Assembly: GCA_027257055.1 (NCBI GenBank)
Contig: JAPVLO010000986.1
Span: 248,001 to 312,000 of the forward strand
Direction: 5' to 3'
Length of the DNA stretch: 64,000 nt
Source of the DNA: Cephalopachus bancanus
Taxonomy: Eukaryota; Chordata; Mammalia; Primates; Tarsiidae
The notes below the pieces were generated by a model that had not been told where the DNA came from, searched no databases, and was given only the letters and a program-made list of their open reading frames with translations. Below, in pieces: positions 1 through 12,221 of this stretch; the first letter of the stretch is position 1; each line of letters opens with the position of its first letter. A program made the translations under genes and the position numbers.

Positions 1-552
1 TGTTCCCTTTTCACAACATCTTCTCCAGCATCTGTCATTTTTTGAGTTATTGATGATGGCCATTCTGACTGGAGTTAGGTGGTATCTCAGTGTAGTTTTA
101 ATTTGCATCTCCTTGATGATTAGTGAGGCTGAACATTTTTTCATGTGTCTTTTGGCTGCTTGTATGTCTTCTTTTGAGAAGTGTCTATTCATATCTTTTG
201 CCCACTTTGAAATGGGCTGTCTGTTTTTTTCTTTTCAACACTTTTGAGTTCCTTGTAGATCCTTGATGTTAGTCCTTTGTCAGACATGGAGTTGGTAAAT
301 ATTTTTTGCCAGTCTGTGGGCTGTCTCCCTGCTCTCCTGATGGTTTCTTTGACTTTGCAGAAGCTTGTCAGTTTAATGAGGTCCCACTGTTCTATCGTAT
401 TTCTTATTGCCTGGGCACTTTGGGTTTTGAACAGGAATTGGTTGCCAGTTCCAACTTCCGTAAGAGTGTCTCCCGCATTTTCTAAGGTTCTTACAGTTTG
501 AGGTTATAAATTTAGGTCTGTGATTCATTTAGAGTTAATTTTTGTGTATGGG
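1..552 (-). mobile_element. L1 ORF2 3' fragment
   Basis: Read on the minus strand this is the C-terminal part of L1 ORF2. The antisense of the conserved 'TACCACCTAACTCC' block and of the region upstream of it, which contains the 'AGACACTTCTCAAA' block, is visible. It matches the corresponding part of the fuller L1 at 36.9-37.4 kb. It runs off the left window edge, and its 5' side is interrupted by Alu sequence near 555. Confidence 0.9.
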
Positions 553-555
553 GAT

Positions 556-695
556 AGGCATTTTTATTTTTGTTTTTTGTAGAGACAAGGTCTCACTATT
601 TTGCCCAGACTGGTCTCGAATTCCTGGTCTCAAGCCATCCTCCACCTGGGCCTCCCAAAATGCTGGGATGACAGATGTGAGCCACAGTGGCCATG
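556..695 (-). mobile_element. Alu fragment (partial monomer)
   Basis: Antisense Alu: 'GTAGAGACAAGGTCTCACTA', 'TGCTGGGATGACAG' and 'GTGAGCCAC' appear in the right order. Only about 140 bp remains. It is old and diverged. Confidence 0.85.
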
Positions 696-1204
696 GAGGA
701 ATGAGTATTTGATGTTGCAGATGGGGGGTTGAGGCGGACAACCTGGGCAGACCCAACGCTCTTGGCTCAGGCTGCACAAGGAGCCCCCAGGGAGATTCCC
801 GGCTAGTCAGAAATGTCCATAGCCCCCTTCTCTGGTGGTCCTCCCCACCCCAGAGGGCTCTTAGTCTCCCAGCCCTCACCCAGGCCCAAGCCCATGATGC
901 CATGGGAGAGGCAGGGTGGGTTCCTGGGAGTGGTGTGGCAGCAGGTATAGGACTTTTCTGGTGAAGGTGTGTTTGTGGCCAAGATTCTCTGTCCAGTCCC
1001 ACACAGGAACCCCGAAATCCCTCCTTTGACAGACTTGTGGAAGTAGAGCTGACAGATAAAACATGGGACACCAGTTAAAGTTCAATTTTGGCACCTGATT
1101 CAAACGTATTTTAGTATAAGTATATCACAGGCCATATTTGGGATATACTTACACTGAAGAAGTATTCTCTGTGTTTCTGAAACTCAAATAACTAGGCTTC
1201 TTGC
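696..1204. other. single-copy DNA, no gene seen
   Basis: Moderately GC-rich sequence. The overlapping minus-strand ORFs here have no recognisable domain, and the longest one runs through the Alu fragment. No splice-supported exon could be argued. Confidence 0.5.
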
Positions 1205-1482
1205 ATTTTTTCTTTTTTAAATTTTTTGTGGAGATTATGTCTCACTATGTTGGCCAGTCTGGTCAAACTCCTGGTCTCAAGTGATTCTCCTGCCTTGGCC
1301 TCTCAAGTAGCTGGTACGACAGGCATGTGCCACCACTCCTGGCTAATTTAAGCATTTTTTGTAGAGATGAGGTCTGGCTATGTTGCTTAGGCTGATCTCA
1401 ACTCCTGAGCTCAAGCAATCCGCCCACCTTAGCCTCCCAAAATGCTAAGATTCCAAGCATAAGCCATCATGCCTCGCCTATT
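1205..1482 (-). mobile_element. Alu, old and rearranged
   Basis: Antisense Alu with two left-arm-like segments in tandem, each containing the 'GAGAT.A.GTCT..CTATGTTG' block. The usual 'cactctg...ggagtgcagtgg' middle is missing. It could be a rearranged dimer or two truncated monomers. Confidence 0.75.
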
Positions 1483-1824
1483 TATTATAAGCTAAAATGA
1501 AAAACCTTTAATATGTTGGTTTGGTATAACCTTAAGTTACCGAAACTTTATCTAAAAGCATTTACTCTTGCTTGTGAGCTTTTGTCATTGTCCCCTCTTT
1601 AATCCTCTCTGAAAAACCCAATATTTGTGACTTGCCTCTGTGAATATGGAATATATTCCTTTTGCATCAAGATGTATTTTCTTTTCATTTCATTGTTTCT
1701 ATGCTTAACTGTTCTACTGACTTGAATTAGCTTTCAAATGCTTGTAGTATAAGCAATGAGAAAATATCAGTTTCACAGTGGCTTGTCATATTTAGTGTTT
1801 GTATCATTGTAACCTTAAATTGCT

Positions 1825-2104
1825 GGTGTTTTTGTTGTTGTTGTTGTTGTTGGAGTTGGGGTCTCTCACGGTCGCCCAGGCTAGAGTGCAGTGGCACAGT
1901 CACATCTCCACCACAGCCTTGACCTTCTGGGCTCAGGCAATCCTTCCACCTCAGCCTCCTTAGTAGCTGGCACTACAGGCACACACATGACCAGCTAATT
2001 TTTTGAGATTTTGTAGGTCTCACTATATTGCTTGGGCTGTTCTTGAGTTTCTGGGCTGCCAAAGTGCTGGGATTGCAAGTGTGGGCCATCGCAGGGGGCC
2101 GACA
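1825..2104 (-). mobile_element. Alu with (TTG)n-modified tail
   Basis: Antisense Alu beginning with a (GTT)n stretch at about 1832-1852, followed by 'GGTCGCCCAGGCTAGAGTGCA'-type sequence and ending near 'GGGGGCCGACA'. It is strongly diverged, so it is an old subfamily copy. Confidence 0.85.
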
Positions 2105-2304
2105 CTTTTTTTTTTCTAACTCAGAAAGGGTGACACTCACCTTAATTTACTTAACAGTCCCTTCACCCTAATTTGAAGATACATATTTCAATTATTATTT
2201 TTCATCTGATTTATTCTTTCTGTCATGCTGGAATTTTGAAACATTTTGCAATTTACATCTAAGAAGTCTAGTTAAAAAAACAGGACATTTCCAGCTTAAA
2301 AAAA

Positions 2305-3080
2305 TTCATTGAGTGATTTGAGTTCTTCCGGGTATATTCCCAGTAGGGGGATTGTGGGGTCATATGGAAGGTCGATTTTTAGAACTTTTAGGAATCACTA
2401 CACTGTTTTCCACAGAAGCTGTACTAGTTTACATTCCCACCAACAGTGTAGAAGTGTTCCCTTTTTGCCACATCTTCTCCAGCATCTGTCATTTTTTGAG
2501 TTATTGATGATGGCCGTTCTGATTGGAGTTAGGTGGTATCTCAGTGTAGTTTTAATTTGCATCTCCTTGATGACTAGTGAGGCTGAATATTTTTTCATGT
2601 ATCTGTTGGCTGCTCGTACCTGCACACATATGTTTATTGCAGACTTCTTCACAATAGCAAGAACATGAACCAACTGTGCTGCCCATCAAAAGAGGACTGG
2701 ATTTAAAAAGGTGGTACATATACACAAGGGAATATTACACAGCCATAAAGAACAAAATCATGAACTTCGCAGCAACCTGGATGGAATTAGATAATACTGA
2801 GTGATCCTCCACAGAAAAAAAGAACTGAGTATCACATGTTCTCACTCATAAGTGGACCTTGGACAACTACCGTAATACTATAAGAAAAGGATTGACAGTA
2901 GCGGGAAACTGTGGTGGGGAGGGGAAGGGGGGCAGGGAGGTGGGATTGACGGTAGTGGAAATTTGCCTGGGAAAGAGGGACACACCTAATCAATAAGGGT
3001 ACCTGTACAATTAATATTTGTATTCCTAAGCCTGAATTGTGCTCCACAATTTTAAAATAAAAAAATTTAAAAGTTAAAAA
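2305..3080 (+). mobile_element. L1 3' end with 5' inversion
   Basis: 2305-2617 is antisense L1 ORF2, while 2618-3080 is sense L1 that starts exactly where the inverted piece should continue ('CTGCACACATATGTTTATTGC') and ends in an A-rich tail. This is the classic twin-priming structure. An 'AGTTAAAAAAA' word lies on each side (near 2274 and 3075) but does not abut the left edge exactly, so the target-site duplication is unproven. Confidence 0.85.
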
Positions 3081-4530
3081 AATCCAACTTCTAATAACTA
3101 ATAACTGCTTTGCAGGAAGAAGGAAATATGAAAAAGAACCTCAGTAATTCTGGATGTCAGCCTGTGAAATTTTCCACTATTTCCCATAATAACATGCAGG
3201 CATGCTTATACTGCTGGAGTCAGTGAAACTGCATTGCACTCTGATTGAAATTTGAAGCTTCTATGTCAATGAAAAAATGCATCTCACCAGCTCTTAGTGA
3301 GCAGTACATAAGTTTGCACATCTAAGGTACTGTATGCTTTATCACTGTCTGAATCCTGTGCTGTAATCACTGAACTTGCAAGATTATTTAAATTCCAAAA
3401 GTCCTAACTGTTTTAAATTATCTTGATTTGTTCAGTAGATTTATTATCTCCCCCTGAGAATATATATATGCTCATTCTTTTAGTGACAGTGCTATGCAGA
3501 TAAAATTTTATAGGATTTTATACAGTGTAGAAGAATGCTTAGAAAATTTCAAAAAAGTTTTTAAAAGTTTCCCATAACTTCATAATCCTTTGGTGTGATT
3601 CAAGAAACATTTATTAAGTATTTCAGGTTCCTGTTAATCTTCCAAAAGGTCAGTAGACTTTATCTTAAAAGTAATGTGTTTCTGTCTGAATTTTTGAAAT
3701 TTAAAGGCTAGCGGTATCTATGATAGATTTTCCTAATGGTGGAAATCAAGGTTGCCTAGTTCTGTAAACTAGCAGAGCAGAATGAGGGAGAAGAGATTAC
3801 CAGCACACTATGATCATCTACATCGCTTCACTTGTTTCATGGCTAATGCCTCACAGTGGTATTAAGGAATGAAATCGAGAAATTCAGGTTTTATGACTTA
3901 AACTTTTAAACTCTCTCAAATCTGCAATGAGAAATTTGACAACTCAAAGCAATGCAAGTTGTATGTATCTGTGTTTTATACTCGTATGCTACTCACTTTT
4001 TGGAAATACAGTCATATTGATGCATAAATACATCTTTTCTGGACTGTTGGGGCTTGGATTTGAGCAACAACAGTGTTGTGACATAAGTATCCTCCACCCC
4101 TTTCCTGTGATCTGCTCCTTCCTGGTACAGTCTCATCCTTCCTCTTCACCTTTCTTGTATTTATAACTCTTCTCCTGACCTCTTCGTGCACTTCTCCTTC
4201 TCGGCACCCATTTGATCTCCAAATATTTTATCCCTTCCCTCTAGGCCTAAGTTTCCTGCTAGCCTGTAGCCTTTTTCCCCCATCAACTTTCCATCCTTCA
4301 AGTCCTTCACTTTTTCCCGTTGCTCATTGTTGACCAAGTCCCTTCTTGATCTTCGGAAGGCTTCTTTACTTGTGTTCTCTGTCCCTGCCAGAGTTTTAAT
4401 ATTTGGCTCCTTAAACATGCACATCTTCGCACCCTCAAATCCTCTCATTTCTACCTCCATGTTTTAATTTATTCTGTGAAGATTTATTGAGTGCTAGCAT
4501 GTGTTGATTATTCTCTGGAAGGAAAAATAA
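3081..4530. other. AT-rich single-copy DNA
   Basis: No family could be assigned and no coding exon is convincing. The pyrimidine-rich part at 4100-4460 produces an antisense ORF of charged residues that looks like composition only. Confidence 0.5.
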
Positions 4531-4533
4531 TAA

Positions 4534-4534
<1 letters not shown>

Positions 4535-4584
<50 letters not shown>

Positions 4585-4590
4585 CGTGCA
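4535..4590. repeat. (TG)n microsatellite
   Basis: About 20 TG units followed by a 'CGCGCGTGCGTGCACGCG' alternating purine-pyrimidine end. Such runs are highly length-polymorphic and can form Z-DNA. Confidence 0.97.
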
Positions 4591-5345
4591 CGCGTTTGTT
4601 GAGGGTTTTATATTTTAAATGAATAGTTATGGTGAGCTTCACTGACAAAGTAACATTTGAGTGAATAGTCCAGGAAGTAAGTAAGCCTTGTGAATACAGG
4701 GAGAATGCTTGTGGGAGGATAGCATTCTGTGTAGAGAGAACAGCCAATGTAAAGGTCCTTTGGTAGGAACTTTCTTAGTTTACTTAAAGAACAGCAAGGT
4801 GACCACTGCGAAAGTAGTAAGAGAAGAAATCTGAGTGGTAACTGGGGTATTTTGGACAGTTTTAAGGAATTCACCTTTTTATTTTCTTTTTTGTAACATA
4901 TGAATGCAGTTTCCTTTTTTTTCTTTTTTCTTTCTTTACTTTTTTTAAGACCACCCATCTCTCCCTTGTGAGGAGTGCTGTAAATACTGGAATGTGGTTC
5001 CAAATTAAGAGTTAAAAACATCTTATAAATGTATATGTTGGATGATATAAGTCTGGTTTTTATTACTTTTATTAGATCCACTTTTATTATTTTTTATTAG
5101 ATCCACTTTTATGAATATATGTCACTTGGATATTAATGCTTTATACTCAGAGACATCTTGCAGATCGCCTGCTAGCAACTCAACTGCACTTTTTTACAAA
5201 ATAATGAAAAACAAATCACATCCTATTAAATAGTATAGCATTGGAACCAATTATTTTATAGTAATGATATTTGACTTATGATGTAATTTTGGACATTGAG
5301 GAACTTATTTATAACTAGAAAATCAAAATTGTATATTTTATGTTT
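4591..5345. other. AT-rich DNA, no feature assigned
   Basis: Contains short T-rich runs around 4915-4945 and a short direct repeat 'TTTTTATTAGATCCACTTTTAT' near 5070-5110. Nothing coding was recognised. The right end may be the 3' flank of the piggyBac remnant that follows. Confidence 0.4.
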
Positions 5346-6060
5346 CTAACGTGTGTGGTACTGTGTGAAACAGTCACTGATGTGTCTTGCAGGTTCACTG
5401 ATACATGTTGTACAATAGTAATACCTTTGATGTATTCCACCTGGTGTTTTTCTATTTGAGCAGACAATGCAGTCACGTTTTCTTCCTCCTGTATTTATAA
5501 TATGTAATTTATTGTCCAGTCCAGAAGATGATGTGGAAGGATGCACTTGTGATTTGTAAACACCATTTCCCAACTGATCGATCAGAAACGTGACAAATTT
5601 CAAATGGGATATAGGGTTTTTTTTGATGTTTGGTACAGTATATAGGAGTTAATAATGCATCTTTCTAGTTCCCAGATGAGTAATTTCCTCCACCATTTAA
5701 AAGATTTTCACAAAAAACAATATGTAAAAGCATATTGATCCACATAACTCATACCACTCATATTTGCAATAAGATTTAGAATCATTTCCGACTTTTTGAC
5801 TGATACACTATTTCCACCATGTAATGTCCTTGTGGTAGATTTCATCCCCACATGATTCCAAGTGCTGAGAATTGTAACTATCCTTTTGTCCTTTCATGCA
5901 AGAAGCATTAGATTATTTTTCCTATATGCTACTGTTTTTTTCATTAAAAACTTTGGCTTTTTGATTTGTGCTGGTATTCCCTTTTGGCTGACTTTGTACC
6001 AGCAAGATGACATTTCATCTTTAGTAGCACTTCTGCTAGGACAATACTAGTGTAATATGT
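5346..6060 (-). pseudogene. piggyBac-family transposase remnant (C-terminal part)
   Basis: The last frame (5346-5603) encodes a C-terminal zinc-ribbon typical of piggyBac (DDE_Tnp_1_7/PGBD) transposases: 'KRDCIVCSNRK' , 'YYYCTTC' and a terminal 'CFTQYHTR'. Upstream on the same strand, 'KDKRIVTILSTWNH' matches the 'WkDKR.V..LST' block that follows the catalytic core. A 'DQYAFTYCF' and 'KWWRKLL' pair then matches the family's GGVDxxDQ and KWWKK regions. Stops and frame changes between these blocks (for example before 'KSFKWW') show that it is dead. The N-terminal half and the terminal inverted repeats were not found. The element therefore looks like an old DNA transposon, or a retained but broken PGBD-like gene. 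The former is more likely because no introns or other gene structure are visible. Confidence 0.8.
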
Positions 6061-6540
6061 CAGTAAACATGTGGTATCCTGCTGCATTGGGAACTTTTTC
6101 TAGCAATTTAAAAAATAAATGTAATAGAATTCTGGTGCTTACTGGAAGATCAGGTTGAATGATGTTTTAGGATGTTATGCAGCCATAGTAGGGAAGTATT
6201 GAAAAAAGATACCCTCTCTTTGAATCAGCTAGCACATAAATGTGTATACTCCATTTGGTAGGCTTATTTGGATATGTTCTCCTAGACTAGGTATATTTAT
6301 ATTATAGCTAGGCATGGTACTGCTGAACGGAGGCCCTAAATCTCTGCAACTGCATTGTCACTGCAGGGACTGTTCCAGAAAACATCCTAAATTCAGAATG
6401 CCCAAGAGAGGTCATTTGAGTTTAATTGAGGATCATTACCTTAGGAATAGTGACCACTATTGCGCAAGCACCTTTCCATCTGTAAGGTTGAGCCAAGTAT
6501 AATCCCTGACCACATAAAAACGAATACCTGCCAGAGTACA
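6061..6540. other. AT-rich DNA, possibly flank of the piggyBac relic
   Basis: No convincing coding or repeat assignment. A TTAA tetranucleotide, the piggyBac target site, occurs at 6422-6425, but that is not informative in AT-rich DNA. Confidence 0.35.
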
Positions 6541-6544
6541 GCTC

Positions 6545-7605
6545 CAGCGGGTCAGGGTTTCCTGAAAGAGGGACAGCATCAGAGCAGGAGAAAAAACTTG
6601 GACACTGACTCTGCTGCAAGCAGGACAAATGCTGATTTATTGTCTTTTTCAACTCCCTTTATACCCTACATGTTTTTTGTTTTCAAGGCAATCAGTTACA
6701 ATTTAATGGACGGGACAGGCAATGTATCTTTGTTCATCCTGTTTTGATCTTAAAACATTATCATAAATTATAAATTTTATAAACTTCTAACATTTTTTAA
6801 TGATTACCATTTCTTAATGACCATACAAAACTTACTTATTCCTATAACTATTACATTATAAATCACTACCAAGTTCTAAGCACTACAATTATCACATAGA
6901 TTAACAAGTTACACCTGTGACCTTCTCACAGCAATTTGCAACTAGCTGAGGTAAAGCAACATTTTCAAAGTTTCTTAGCTGCAAGTTGACCTGACTAGTT
7001 TCCCACAATGTTACACCTGGTATTTACAATCTGCATCAATTATCCCGTTAGGGAGACTGAACTTCAATGTTTGCAAAACAAAAGGCCTCTCAGGCTCAAG
7101 TCACCTTAGTCACAATCCCTAACCAGAATTACAAGCCTCCCTAACAAAGGGAAGTAAAGGCAAAAGTGCTCTAATATTTATGGGATTGTTAATTTTTTAA
7201 GCATAATACATCACATGTAGAAATTAAGAAATTAAGTAAATATAATTTTTGCATTGGCACTCTTCCTAAAAATACAAACTGTAGCTTCTCAAATTTCTCC
7301 AATTAGTTGCCAATCAGAAGAAATAAAATCTTACAAGTAATTATCTACCCACACCTGATATTTAAAATCTCTATTGATAATTTCCTGGCAAGGCCAATGA
7401 GTTCCCTGACAAACATTAAATTGAGCACTTTCTGATAACAAAAGTAGAAGAAACAAGGGTCTCAGCTGCCCAGGTTTGCTTTGCGACCCAGGATCTTCAG
7501 CCCCCTGGACTTTGTCACGAGGAAGGCCTCTATGGCTGGCTCCTGACAAATATCCAGTTTTGATTAAGGATGGTGCCCCGATGGCTCCAAATGGGAAGAA
7601 TACCC
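6545..7605 (-). mobile_element. AT-rich LTR, copy A
   Basis: On the minus strand it has a polyadenylation signal (AATAAA, antisense at about 6635). It has a pyrimidine-rich R/U5 and a long AT-rich U3 whose outer end is GC-rich ('GGGTCTCAGCTGCCCAGG' to 'CTGGCTCCTGACA', about 7457-7553). Both ends align with the LTR at 30.06-31.88 kb ('TCCTGAA.GAG.GAC' and 'GGTCTCAGCT.CC..GG' blocks), which defines them as one family. It could be a solo LTR, or the 3' LTR of the provirus to its right, but it does not resemble the LTR at 12.2-13.1 kb. Confidence 0.6.
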
Positions 7606-8320
7606 CAGTAACCATAGTTTTCTTTGGTTCATTAGGGTCACATGAACAGTCATGAAGGAAATCCTCTTCAGATAACCCTAGCTGTTCTCATTTGGAGTTC
7701 TCCCAAGGAACATTCCATTGTGTGTACATGCAGGTTCTATAGGCATGATAGTTAGGATTATAGAATAGATTATGCTCCAGAAAAGTTTAGGGAGGATATT
7801 TCCTGAACAGGTGTCATAATGTGGAGACTTACACATACCTCAAGATATAATGATTCCAGTATGCTGACACATTATAACAAGGTAGTCAAAGTGGCTGGTG
7901 GCTGGTGATACAATAATAGGTGTCAGTACAGTTAACCAGATCCTGACAATTAGATGTATTCATGTTTCTATGTTCTGACCAGTCTATCCAATGGTTTTTA
8001 CTGTGGCTATATGCCATCCAGTTTCAGTAGGAACTTCATTAGAGACTAGAGCCCATGGTCCCCCTACCCCAGGTGATGTCTTATATTGGTGGAACAGTTA
8101 TATTACAATACTTGGAGAAAAGTCATCCCACCAAGTTTAGTACTGTGTGCAACTGGAAATAGCGAGAAGCATTTCCCCACATTTCTGCCACTTCTCCAAC
8201 CTTGAGGCCTTTTGCCTCAGGGAGCTTTCTGGTTGGGTTTCATTGCTTTTTGAAGGGCAGTGAATTCATACCAGGAATGATTGAGATTTCCTATCTGCTC
8301 GAGAGACAACAGTAGAGCTA

Positions 8321-8530
8321 TCAGGGGAGAGTTGGAGAAGATCCCTCCTGTGGGCATATCCAACAGCTCGAATAATTACCCCATTGAGCCAAGTATGTAA
8401 TGGAAAGAGAAAGGAGGGGCTTATAAGAAGCTAGGACTAACGATGACAAAAATAGGTAGCAAAATAGATTAAGCATTTTGTTCACTCCCGTGAAGTAAAC
8501 TTCTAAGGAAGAAAACAATCCCATGGACAT
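8321..8530 (-). pseudogene. env surface-subunit-like fragment (class I ERV)
   Basis: The end of this 69-codon frame reads 'NYSSCWICPQEG', a glycosylation site followed by a CWxC motif as found in the surface subunit of many class I ERV envelopes. It lies just 3' of the integrase relic, where env should be. No transmembrane subunit could be traced farther left. Broken and non-functional. Confidence 0.45.
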
Positions 8531-8644
8531 TTAGGATTAAGGAGTCCTTGACAGAGGAATTTAATGGTGCAAATCAGGATACAAACAAAGTCAAGTGTAG
8601 GTAGAACTATATGGAGAATATCCATGGAAGGTTAATTATTAGCT

Positions 8645-8811
8645 GAGGCAACTTCTCCTGGACTCTAGCCTTTCACTAGAGTGTGGTGGATACACAAGTC
8701 TATTCAGGTAACCTTTACTGCTGAAGGGGTGGAAAGAATCTTGTAGGATCCTTCCCAATCTGGATTCAAATAAATGGATAAAGAGGGAAAGACCTTCACC
8801 AGTACCACGTC
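8645..8811 (-). pseudogene. Integrase C-terminal (GPY/F-type) relic of class I ERV pol
   Basis: One minus-strand frame reads through 'WEGSYKILSTPSAVKV' and, after a stop codon (TGA at 8704-8706), through a degenerate 'WIHHSxVK'-type end. This corresponds to the GPY/F module at the end of gammaretroviral integrase. The order relative to gag and env is as expected, but the rest of pol is missing. Confidence 0.7.
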
Positions 8812-9738
8812 TCCTGAGTTCCATATACCATTCTGTGACATACCACTTTGACATGCATGAAACCCCTATTTTTTTGTCCTATACTTTACTTAAATATGCA
8901 TCCATTTCATAGCAGAACAAAAATTTGCCGTACAATATTACTTCTTATACAAAACCATTCTGTCCTTTGCATCCTTCCTGACCAACAAATTTATTTACAT
9001 CTTTCCTGTGCTTTTCTGGCTCCTCCCCTGTCATCTTTCTATATAACCTTCTACATTTATGTTTTGAATTAACCCTAATCAACTTTAATTATGACAAAGC
9101 TATATGCCAACATGGATGGCCAGGACCAAACAGCTAGCATCTGTGTTAATTCAGAAATTAATTTGGGTTCCAGTGCCCTAATATTCACCTGGGGGTTGTT
9201 GTGGTGATGGTGAGCTATGCCAGGCACTATAACAGGTTTCCAGGTCTCCTCAATAGCCGTGATTCCTGAGCTAGGTGTTCTCTCCTCTCTTCAGAGGAGA
9301 GTGTACCTGCTTTTTGATGGCTCCCTGGCCTGCACAGTGGACAAGGTCCTGGAGGTTTAGGCCTCTTTGGGGCAATTAGGCTTCTAGCACCCCCAGATTA
9401 CACCTAAGGCAACAGACACTATCCCCTTAGTAGACCCATTGTTACCAGGTTTCTGATGGACTGTTGGCATTTTGTCGATAATGGTGACTGCCAATTCAGA
9501 TGCCTCTTTTGTCCCTCTGGTTCTGCACCCCTCCGTGTTGCCCCCTTATTATTTCTTTAATGTATTAGCTTGCTGCATTTGTAACAATTAGCCGGTGCAC
9601 CCCAGGAATTCTGGGGTCAGTTACTAGAACTCTTGCCTTTGTCTTATGTCTCCTGTTTTTCCTGAGCCTCCTTTTGATCCCTATTATAAAAGACCGAGGT
9701 GGCCACTTTCCGGAGATTCTCTAAAGTACTGTCTGGTC

Positions 9739-10468
9739 CTATGGCCTGCTTCTGCAACTTCCTCCTGATATCTGGAGCTGCCCAATAATGAACTTGTCTT
9801 TCAAGATTAGGTGCCCTTTGACTGATTCAGGGTGTAAGGAGGTGTGCTTAACCAAAGCCTCTCTTAGCCATTCCAGAAAAGCTGAGGGATTCTCATCAAC
9901 TCCCTGGTATAAAATGGTTAACTTAAAATAATTGAGGGGTTTAGTTCTAGTTTTCCTCAAGCCTTCCAGTATGCACACCAGGAAATGTTTCCTCCTCCAT
10001 CCTCCCAAGTCACGTTGGAGTCCTATTTAGGGTCTTCCAGTGGTACTGCAGACATGCCTATTGGATAAGGCTCCTCTCCTTCTCTGGCACTATATGGAAT
10101 GCAAGACTCATCTTCAAACTTCTCTGCTGCTTGCAGGGCTGCTTGTTTCTCAGTGATCATTAGGGTCTAGCCTAGAGCAACATAATGTCCTTCCAGGAGA
10201 GCTCAAATACTTGTGTTAAATTCTGTAAAGTATGTATACACTTGTCAGGGTCATCTGAGAATCTGTCAAGATCTTCCTTAATTTGTTTCAAGTCCCATAG
10301 GAAAAAGAATACCTGTAACTTACTAGGGACGTATTCGCCAAACATCTCTTGTGGGAGCATAAGTAACAAAAATTTCTCTAGAACGACGATTTTTAGCGTG
10401 GGAATTGTCTGAAGTATGAGGAGGACCTTAATAAGGCGGGCAGGATGGACCAGAAGGAGTGACCTCAT
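9739..10468 (-). pseudogene. gag capsid relic (class I ERV)
   Basis: Two frames (10172-10468 and 9739-10008) make up a gammaretrovirus-like capsid. The first has a 'WDLKQIKEDLDRFSDDPDK' helix region and 'LSWKDIMLLL', the second has the block 'YQGVDENPSAFLEWLREAL', which corresponds to the major homology region and following helix. At least one frameshift and several stops separate them. Upstream, near 10430-10470, another frame carries a 'PSGPSCPPY' proline-rich stretch reminiscent of a p12-type late domain. Confidence 0.8.
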
Positions 10469-10625
10469 GAGCTGATGCTTTCCCCCGTGTTACCCCTAGG
10501 GTTGGTGTCCCTGGTCCAATGAGACTGTCCCTTGAGATGACGGCTAGGAAGGCTCCTAACACAAAGAAAACCTGTACATATGGGACCTTGGACCATTTGC
10601 CCTGGCATCTACATAAATTGTCTAG

Positions 10626-10868
10626 CTATAAGATTATATTGTAATTGATACTTCCCTCTGGTGGCCAGTTTTCTCTATCCTGGCAAAAAGAAGATGCTTT
10701 TTTTAAAGTCTGAGGATCAAAAGAATCCCATGTCTCAGGATGCACTCTTGAGGAGTGCATGCTGCAGACAACCAGATGGCCTGTTACCCATCTGGAGAGG
10801 GAGAGAATTGAAAGAAAGGCTTCCTTAAGCTTTCTCTCCTCCAACCAACGCACATGAATAATGATCAA
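10626..10868 (-). pseudogene. gag matrix relic (class I ERV)
   Basis: The frame ends in 'NWPPEGSINYNIIL', the WPxEGSF-like block at the C-terminal part of gammaretroviral matrix. It precedes the proline-rich and capsid relics on the same strand. The N-terminal myristoylation region is not recognisable. Confidence 0.7.
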
Positions 10869-12200
10869 AGAAAGAACATATCCTCACTTTCCTGTCCTTC
10901 TCTGCTCATGGTATTCCCTTCGATGTGAGTGTGACCTCCACCCAAGTATAGTGGAAGAGACCCACTTGGTAGAAATTAGTCACAATGACCTACACATTAA
11001 TGCCTGTCCTTTGCACTGTTGATTGTGTCTCTGGATTTCTCAAACCCAGTGTTTCCCCTCTTCAGACTAGGTCTTCAAAAAGGTCTTGGGACAATTGTGT
11101 TTAAGAATGGTATTCTGATACAGGAGGGGGTGGAATTTTCCTGAGACTTTCTGTGAACCTCTGGCTAATAGACCCACAGTTTGAGCCAGGTTACAACATT
11201 CAGATTTGTTTACTAACAAGACCCTCTTTCCTGGACCATTCAAAGTTGGAAGCATACAAGTGCCATTACCAGGCCACCAAGACAGTCTCTGATGGCCTTT
11301 GAAAAGCCTAAACCTGCGGTCAGCAAGGCATTTCAACAAAGAGCCTGCATAGCCAAAATGCAAGGTGCACAGAGCTGACAAAGTGTTCTCAAAAGGAAGA
11401 GTCTGTATTCATTTGCCTACCCCAGAGTCCCCCAAATGTACTGACCAGACTCTACATACCAGGGTGCAACCATAGAGCCAGATCTTCCTTTAAAGGAAAG
11501 AAGGGGAACCGAATCCAAAAAGATGCCTTCTAAAAGATAATTTCTTGCATAAAGCAGTTTCTCATACTCGAAAGTTATACTGCTTCCTAACACAATGGAG
11601 AAACAAAACCAAAGCTTCCTAACCTATGCATCTTAGAATGACACACCTTGTCCTGAGCTATTTTCAAAAAGATTCAGGCCAGCTACAAAAACTGTCTAGT
11701 AAAACCAACTCCCTAAGGTACAAAAACACCCATGACATCAAATACCAAGTGGGGATAGTAGCCACTGCAATACCAAAGAGAAGAAAATATGATAGGAAAG
11801 ATTGAAAGCCTTCCGCCAACACCCTATCAGGCTGTTGAGAATTGGGGTCAGCCCAGGAACCTTTGGGTAACACCAAGGTGTAGCCTTGGCCAGATGTCCT
11901 CAATTATTCCTACTTGGACTTCTTCCAAGTCCACATGAGCACTAGACCTCTGTGAAAGGAAACTGGATCATAACAGGGTCAACATTCTCAACACCTGAGG
12001 GTGAGGGGGGATTAACCAAGTCCTCTCCAGCAAGCCTGACCTCTGCAAATTGTAGAATGGCAGCCATGCTATTCACTTTTAACTGGTTGGCAGAGTCCCT
12101 GGTAATTTGTTTTGAGGGAGAGAGTAAAAAAACTTAAGGACAAGAGGCCTCAGATATGAAAGCAAAGAGACAGGATCACTTTAACTCACCCTTCCCAAAA

Positions 12201-12218
12201 GCCCCCCATTGGGTGCCA
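12201..12218 (-). promoter_or_regulatory. Primer-binding-like site (lysine tRNA type)
   Basis: On the minus strand 'TGGCACCCAATGGGGGGC' starts 3 bases after the proposed LTR end. It differs at three positions from the site complementary to tRNA-Lys(1,2), and two of those are CpG-to-CpA/TpG changes expected from decay. A different tRNA type remains possible. Confidence 0.5.
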
Positions 12219-12221
12219 AAT

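Larger units (their letters stand above)
7606..12221 (-). mobile_element. Degenerate class I (gamma-type) endogenous retrovirus, internal region
   Basis: Minus-strand order from the right is: primer-binding-like site, long leader, MA-like, CA-like, then only about 0.9 kb before an integrase C-terminal relic, then env-like sequence. Protease, reverse transcriptase and most of integrase are therefore deleted. All frames carry stops. The amino-acid blocks are of the gammaretrovirus-like (class I) type. The leader between 10.9 and 12.2 kb is unusually long and contains ORFs of 79-104 codons with cysteines and a hydrophobic segment, whose meaning is unknown. Confidence 0.75.
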
